From Lasiosphaeria ovina (Eukaryota; Ascomycota; Sordariomycetes; Sordariales; Lasiosphaeriaceae), in assembly GCA_033439765.1 (NCBI GenBank), contig JAULSN010000007.1:1612001-1676000 (forward strand): a DNA stretch of 64,000 nucleotides, given 5' to 3'. Of this stretch, positions 58,322 through 64,000 are shown in pieces. Positions within the stretch are counted from its first letter, which is position 1. Every line of letters starts with the position of its first letter. Made by a program: the position numbers and the translations under genes. Under the pieces are notes generated by a model. The model saw nothing but the letters and a program-made list of their open reading frames with translations. It did no database searches and was not told where the DNA came from.

Positions 58322-60057
58322 ATGGCCCCTCCCTCGGGCCTCCATCAATCAGCGATCCCCACCGACTTCGAGACGCTGCCGCTGCCGCTGCCGCTGCCGC
58401 TGCCAGGGCTGATCCGCTCCTCGACCGCCCCCGTCACCTCTAACAACAGCATCACATCCGCCGCCGCCGCCGCCGCCTCCTCACGCCGCCCTGACCCCTC
58501 CTCCCGCCTCTTGGTCCCCGGCGATGCCCTCGTCTCGGCCTCGGCCTCGCCCCCCCGCCGGCTCGGCGGCGGCTTCGAAAGCGGCGGCAATGGCTCCGGG
58601 AACGAGTCGCGTCCCCGCCGCCATAGACAGCACAAGGACGCAAGTCGCAGCAGGAGCAGGAGGCGGAAGCGATTCCAGAAGCTGCTATGGGTGAAGCAAT
58701 CATGTACGCCCCCTTCAATTCGTAATTCTTGGCGTTGTCTTTGCTCACACACGCCCTCTCTCTGTGCCCGGCAGATCCCGACAACTACACTGATCAAGCC
58801 ACGTTTCTCGAGAACCTCCAGCGGAACCCGCGTGTCCAGCCCTACGACTTTTGGCCGCTGATCGCCGACTCGACCGTGATACTGCAGCACGTCTGCTCCG
58901 TCATCATCTTTGTTGTCTGCTTCGTGGGCATCTTCCAGGAGCGCGTGAGCCCCGTGTCGGTGGTGGGATGGGGCAGCTTTGCCACCTTTATCGGCTGGCT
59001 GCTGTGGGACTGGTGGGTGACGCAGGAGGAGAGCCACCGGGACTCGGCCGACGGCGCCATCTCGCGTGTGGGGAGCATGCGCGGCCCGCCCGCCTTTCGC
59101 ACTCGGCGCCACGACACCGGTGGACCCGGCTTGCCGGCCGCGCTTGGCGTCAGCACTACCAGCATCTCGAGCACCTCAAACTTCCCTTCGGCCGCGAGCT
59201 CCACCTCCAACCTGCTGCAGCCCGCCGCCCACCTGGGCCAGTATGGCGGCAGCAGCACCACCAGCGTCGGCGGCCTGCTGAGCCCGGGCCACGCGCACTC
59301 AAAGTCGGCCAGCTCCGTGCACTCGGCCGCCTCCCAGACCAGCTTGACCGGCTCTGCCGCCGGCGTCTCCCGCTCCGGGACGGGTGGCGGGGAGACGACG
59401 CGCGGAGCGTCTAGGTTCCGGGACGACTCGCCCTCGCGCGGAGGGAGGGTCTACCTGCGCGTGGGCACCATCAAGTCGGCCATGCTGATCTACTTCACGC
59501 TGCTGGGGCTGTCGCCCATCCTGAAGTCGCTGACGCGGTCGACGTCGTCGGACAGCATCTGGGCCATCTCGTTCTGGCTGCTCGCCATCAACATCTTCTT
59601 CTTCGACTACTCGGGCACGTGGGTCGGAGTGCACAAGGTCTCGGTGGCGTCGCTGTCGACCAACGCGGCGCTGATGGCGTCGACGGTGCTGGCCAGCCGC
59701 CTGCCGTCGACGGGCCAGGTGTTCAGCCTGACGCTGTTCAGCATCGAGGTCTTCGGCCTCTTCCCCGTCTTCCGCCGGTACGCCCGCCACCGCAGCTGGC
59801 GCTACCACGTCGCCCTGACCGTGCTGCTGGTCCTCGGCGCCGGCGCCGGCGTCGGCATGATCCTCGGCGACGAGCGCGGCTGGCCCTGGAAGAAGGGCTT
59901 GCTGGGCATGGTCGTCGCCTGCCTCATCTCGGCCGTCGCCATGGGCGGCTGCAGCTGGTGGCTCATCGGCCTGCAAAAGTACAAGAACGAGATCTACGGC
60001 CCCTGGGACCCCGCCCGCCCCATCATCATCAGCCGCAGGCACTGGGATGACGAATAG
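58322..60057 (+). CDS. gpi2: GPI2/PIG-C, subunit of GPI-GlcNAc transferase
   Basis: Two exons (58322-58703, 58775-60057; 71-nt intron) encode 554 aa. Gpi2/PIG-C is an ER-membrane subunit of the complex that adds GlcNAc to phosphatidylinositol, the first step of GPI-anchor synthesis. The conserved start of the family domain spans the splice junction: KRFQKLLWVKQSYPDNYTDQ then FLENLQRNPRVQPYDFWPL. Membrane helices follow: ILQHVCSVIIFVVCFVGIF, FATFIGWLLWDWW, and after a 130-residue insertion SAMLIYFTLLGLSPILKSLT, SFWLLAINIFFFDYSG, LSLTLFSIEVFGLFPV-like (read FSLTLFSIEVFGLFPVF), VALTVLLVLGAGAGVGMIL and GMVVACLISAVAMGGCSWWL. The C-terminus NEIYGPWDPARPII is the family signature. Yeast Gpi2 is about 280 aa; the extra length here is an N-terminal Ser/Arg-rich region with an LP repeat (LPLPLPLPLP) and a Ser/Gly/Thr-rich loop after the second helix, which other filamentous fungi also have to varying extent. 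Confidence 0.93.
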
Positions 60058-60695
60058 ACGCGTGTGTTTTTCTTGTCGTGGCGAGTATATGGATTATACA
60101 TGGATAGACATGCCCTAATAGACACGTAACGTAGTCAATGCAGGAATAAGTATAAACTGGGCGTTTTGGTGTTTGTCACTGCTGGCCAATTTCTTTGCGC
60201 TGGGTGTGCGTGAACCATGGTATCTTATTAGCAAAGGCCTATTCTATATTATGTATGTCTCCAACTCGTCGTCCCCCTCTTGGCATGTTGGTATCGCCAC
60301 AGTAAATATACCTAGTCAGGGAGGGCGGGCTGTCTATTATCTCCCACTCCCTGAACAAAAAGGAAAAAAGGATACCATGCCCCATCGTAAGCCCAAACGA
60401 GAATCCCAGTGACAAGGTAAGAAACTGCCAAACCGTTGTCCCTCCCGCCTTGGTTCCCTCGAGAGACAAATCGCTAATGAAAAACAAAATGGTAATAGAG
60501 AAGAGGATATATATATATATATATAGGTCTAGGGGATCTAATGAACCTAAGTAACCAACCAACTAGCCAACCAACCAGCCAAGAAAACAAAAGAAACTCC
60601 CCCCCCCCCCCTCCGCTGAAACATGGATATATATCAAGAGGTTGTTGGTATCTCTTTTTGAGAAAATCATAAAACACCCGCTCATCCCCCTCTTC
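60058..60695. other. convergent intergenic region
   Basis: This is shared 3' flank of gpi2 and the RTA1-like gene. It includes an (AT)n tract at 60,507-60,525 and a C-rich run at 60,599-60,610. No gene is seen. Confidence 0.6.
60507..60525. repeat. (AT)n microsatellite
   Basis: About nine AT dinucleotides lie in 3' flank. Confidence 0.9.
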
Positions 60696-61902
60696 TCAAG
60701 CGCGATGCGAGGACGCATAGCCCGCGGGGGCCTGGGTCGCCACGTTGCCCATGGGCAGGGCCTCGGCGTCGCTGCTGCCGGGGGAGAGGTATGCGCGGTC
60801 GTAGCTGTCGACCTTTTGGTGGCCGGGCTTGGCGCCCGTCTTGGTGAGGTTGCCGAAGCCGCGGGCCATGATGTCGCGGGCGAAGATGCTGGGGTGGAAG
60901 ACGTTGAGCACAAAACACGCGACAACGATCATGACGCCTTCAAACCCGATGAACAGGTCCTCGCGGCCCATCAGGGGACCGCTCCAGCCGCCGCTGAGCT
61001 CGGCGACGCGGAACACGGAGCGCCAGAAGATGCAGATGGTGGCGAGGGCGAGCGCGCCCAGCACGGCGCGGAACGTCCAGGCGCCGCGCAGGCGGACCGC
61101 CATCTCGCTCTGGTTGAGCGACGCCTCGCCGAGCTTCCGGTGCCGCCGCATCACGTTGAGCCCAAAGTCGACCGACACGACGATGAAGATGAGCAGCGTG
61201 AAGACCTGGAACGACAGGCCCGCGATCATAGTGTTGTTGCCCGCGTTGAGCAGGTCCCGCTGGTCGTTGTCGGCGATGGACGCCAGCGCGCCGCCGGCCG
61301 CCTGCAGCACGAGCGAGATGACGTCGCAGGGGATGAACTGTTTTTTTGGGGGGTCTGTGTTAGAATATCTGTTTTCTCCTCTCTTCCACCCCATCTGCCG
61401 AGTAACTATGCAAATCCGGGCGGACGGAAGACGGGGAGTACATCAGAAGGGTGTCACTCACAAAGCGGGTGTACATGACGGGGGAGATGCGCGAGTTCTC
61501 GGCGCCAAAGACGTAGACGATGCGGCGGAGGCAGAGGTAGATGCCGGCGGCCAGAAAGGCGGGAGCAATAGTAAGGCAAATGATCTGAATGAGGAAGCCG
61601 TTCTGGTCCCACACGTTGCCGTGGCTGATGATGCGGCCGGCATAGCCGATGACCTCGGTGAGGGTGCCGAGGACGAAGGCGACGGTGAAGGCGGTGCCGC
61701 GGCGCGTCACGGCGTACGTGACGATGAAGCCGAGCATGGACAGGCCGAGCAGCGCCGCGAACAGCGAGTTGGCCACCAGGCTGGGCTTGTACTCGTAGTT
61801 GCTGTCGACATCGACGCAGATGAGGTTGGTCGGGTCCGATGCGCAGAACTCTCCCCACGTCTCGTAGCCATTGGGAGGCGGTGTTCTGTCGCCGTCGGCC
61901 AT
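60696..61902 (-). CDS. RTA1-like seven-transmembrane protein (lipid-translocating exporter family)
   Basis: Two exons (61462-61902, 60696-61337; 124-nt phase-0 intron with GTGAGT donor) encode 360 aa. The RTA1 family contains yeast Rta1, Rsb1 and Pug1, which export sphingoid bases or affect azole and porphyrin handling. Seven helices are visible, beginning SLVANSLFAALLGLSMLGFI and AFTVAFVLGTLTEVIGYAGR. Family motifs are clear: GYAGRIISH, LTIAPAFLAAGIYLCLRRIV, the ENSRISPVMYTRF loop, and after the junction FIPCDVISLVLQAAGG. Later come ICIFWRSVFRVAELSGG and the YEGVMIVV-like GFEGVMIVVACFVLNVFHP block. The N-terminus carries an extracellular segment with two cysteines (GEFCASDPTNLICVDVDSN), typical of the family. 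The C-terminal tail is polar. Substrate cannot be told from sequence. Confidence 0.92.
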
Positions 61903-64000
61903 CTTGACTGGTGTCGTGGGCTGTGTGACCGGTTTTTTTGTGAGTCGTATGCGGCTCGCTGGTGCCGAGAGTCGGAATGGGTGAAGTTTCCTGCTGTATG
62001 TCCCGTCTGGGTGGCTTGGGGAGGGCTCAGGGGGATATATATATGAACTGTCACCCAGTCCGGCCTTGTTGTATGAGGAGAGAGCGATACGTCGGGGGTG
62101 GCTATGTCGGGAGCGGCTTCACCTTTTGCTCCCGGGGGCGAGGTTTCGAGGCCTGTGCCGTCGATGTTTGGTCCAGGATGCTCAAAGAACGAACGAACTG
62201 TGTACTGAAAGGCAGTGTATGGTGTGGTATGGATATGAGGCAGTTCTTGTTTAAGCTATCCAGGAGACATACGAATACATAGGAGATGGGTAACACAATA
62301 TCTTATAGTTATCCATGTTGGCAGGGGGAGCGACAGGCAGGACAACTCCCCGCCTGGCGCAGACCAATGAGAGCAAGGGCGTTGAAGCAAACGAGGAGGC
62401 TGTCGACGAGGTTTTCCATACCCAGGACAGTAGGATGTGTTCCAGTGCAACACTGTGCCCCCAGGTTGCCGGGGGCTGGACGCACTCGCACTCGCGAGAC
62501 GAGGCGATGACAAGACCAACGGCCAGGTCCCGAGCCCTGGGTGCTTGCTTGGCCCGACGGACAAGGACGTACTGTATGTACCTAATACAGGAAGGAGTCA
62601 GGGCAGGAAGGCCTGCCTGTCCACCCCCCCGCCGGGACAAATGATGGCCCCCAGCTCCGCCGGGAGCACTGTGGGATGTAGACGACACCCGAAGCACTGG
62701 CTGGCTTACGTATGTACGTTGACCGCCGTTGAGCCTCGCGGCGCCGCTTGGCGCTTGCTCGCTTGCTGACCGAGCCGCAGAAAGTGGGATTCTCCGCGAC
62801 AAAATGCCCGATAAGGGTATTGTGATACCCAGGACCAGATAGATAGCGGGCGGTAGGAATCCCCTTTCTGGATCGCCAACGGGGCCCAACTCTCTTGGCC
62901 ATGCAGCGCTGGGCAACAATGCAGGCGGTCGGTCAGGCCAGGCCAAGTCGAGTCGCTGTCTAAGTTCCGTCTTCGGTTGGCGACGATGCGAGTGCGAGTA
63001 CATGTACATACAGTGCAGGGACGTGGCATTGTTGGTCTTGGTCTTGGCAGATGCAACAGAGAGTGGAGGACGCGTCTTTACTGCGTAGGGCTGGCTCATG
63101 GAGCTCGCATTCGCTAAACATCAACTGCTGCGCTGCAGGAGGAAGCGTCGATGCGACTTTGAGTTTGAGATGCTGCCAAATCTAGAAGTCTTAGCTAAGC
63201 TGGGGCTGAGCATAGTCCTTCGCACTCGCTTAGCTCTTGGCAACTGGCAGCAAGCCTGGTTGGCGGCTGGCCTCAGGCCCTTTCATTGGCCCCGACCTTG
63301 TCATTGATTATTATTTCACTGCTCCGATGGAGCACCTACGGAGCACGGACGGAGTACGGGCACGCGGCCTTGCATTGCGGTCGGTCTCGAGAGGTGCACT
63401 GCCGGCCAGAATACTTGTCGAAATTACTCCGGCTATCGAGCTCGGAAGACTGCCAATCGAGACTCCATCCCAACTCCCCTTTCAAGCAATGCCACGCGAT
63501 GGGCAGGCACTGGCCCCACGGCACCGCTTCCAGAACCATGGAAGTCAGCCTCGCAGCGGGTAAACCAGACCCTGGGCCTCTCGAGAGTTACGTTTACTGG
63601 GCGGGCCGTCTCCAAACCTAACAAAAACAAGCCCGTTTGATAACGAATCAACGAATTGAGCTATCCAGTACTGGACTGCAGGCCTTCACCGACACGAAAA
63701 CCAGGAGCGGTCATGCATCAAGCGCCATGCAAGCCCGCTGCGTCTTTTTCGACGTCAGCAAATCAATCAACAGACGGACAGGACGTTTTTCGACTGCGCA
63801 TTCGGCACCTCCCGTCGACCGCTTGTGTGTGCAACCAGCCATCTGCTGAGGGCGAAGCACAACGGCTGCGCAGGCATACGTAACCCCGTGGTCCATGCCC
63901 AAATTGCCGTTTCGTCCAATCCATCTGCAACCACACAATACACAGTCAATACTCAATACCCGCGCGGAACACACTCACTTCTTAGACCCTTTTGGCTTCA
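61903..64000. other. right-end intergenic region
   Basis: This starts with the promoter of the RTA1-like gene, which has a TATATATATG patch near 62,036. Beyond it I see no supportable gene. A minus-strand frame of 280 codons at 62,251-63,099 overlaps several others and has no protein-like features. Confidence 0.5.

Noticed and set aside
62251..63099. 282-codon minus-strand open frame near the right end
   Set aside because: It overlaps several frames on both strands and lacks any domain, signal or conserved-looking block.

Overview
This 64 kb window comes from a filamentous ascomycete, most likely a Sordariomycete. The genes are GC-rich with short introns (56 to 152 nt, GT-AG with CTAAC/CTGAC-like branch sites). 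Gene density is low. The conserved genes are typical of Pezizomycotina: a TLC protein, a DCAF11/LEC14B-type WD40 protein, a pirin, a CFEM/GPI-anchored protein, a Zn(II)2Cys6 factor, Vms1, an annexin, Gpi2 and an RTA1 transporter. A decayed transposon has the composition left by repeat-induced point mutation (RIP). I cannot name the species.

Layout. 0.36-0.46 kb: a small TA-flanked MITE. 1.16-2.34 kb (+): two-exon TLC-domain membrane protein. 3.14-5.59 kb (-): six-exon WD40 protein with one GC-AG intron. 6.70-7.44 kb (-): three-exon DUF7704-like membrane protein, visible only after splicing. 8.42-9.48 kb (-): pirin. 10.7-12.3 kb (+): unknown acidic protein. 13.35-13.87 kb (-): small coiled-coil protein with a poly-Ala tract. 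19.6-21.6 kb (+): CFEM GPI-anchored wall protein. 21.6-32.2 kb: gene desert. 32.2-33.4 kb (-): Zn2Cys6 regulator. 33.4-40.3 kb: mostly empty, with an ORF relic near 39.6 kb. 40.3-42.3 kb (-): Vms1/ANKZF1. 43.2-45.5 kb (-): annexin with a long arginine/aspartate-rich N-terminus. 46.13-52.88 kb: DNA transposon. 54.5-55.2 kb (-): single-pass membrane protein. 58.3-60.1 kb (+): Gpi2/PIG-C. 60.7-61.9 kb (-): RTA1-like seven-TM protein.

The most notable object is the 6,744-bp element at 46,134-52,877. It has perfect 38-bp terminal inverted repeats and a 6-bp target duplication (CTGACT). Its minus strand carries a RIP-riddled transposase of about 650 codons with a retroviral-integrase-type core; two further decayed plus-strand genes flank it. 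The 6-bp duplication, the TAC... ends and the integrase core fit an IS3EU/Ginger-like cut-and-paste transposon. The tips are intact while the interior is mutated.

The host genes do not form one pathway. They are independent housekeeping or surface functions: ribosome quality control (Vms1), GPI-anchor synthesis (Gpi2) with a GPI-anchored client (CFEM protein), ubiquitin ligase substrate selection (DCAF11-like), membrane binding (annexin) and lipid/drug export (RTA1). No secondary-metabolite cluster, tRNA or rRNA gene was found.
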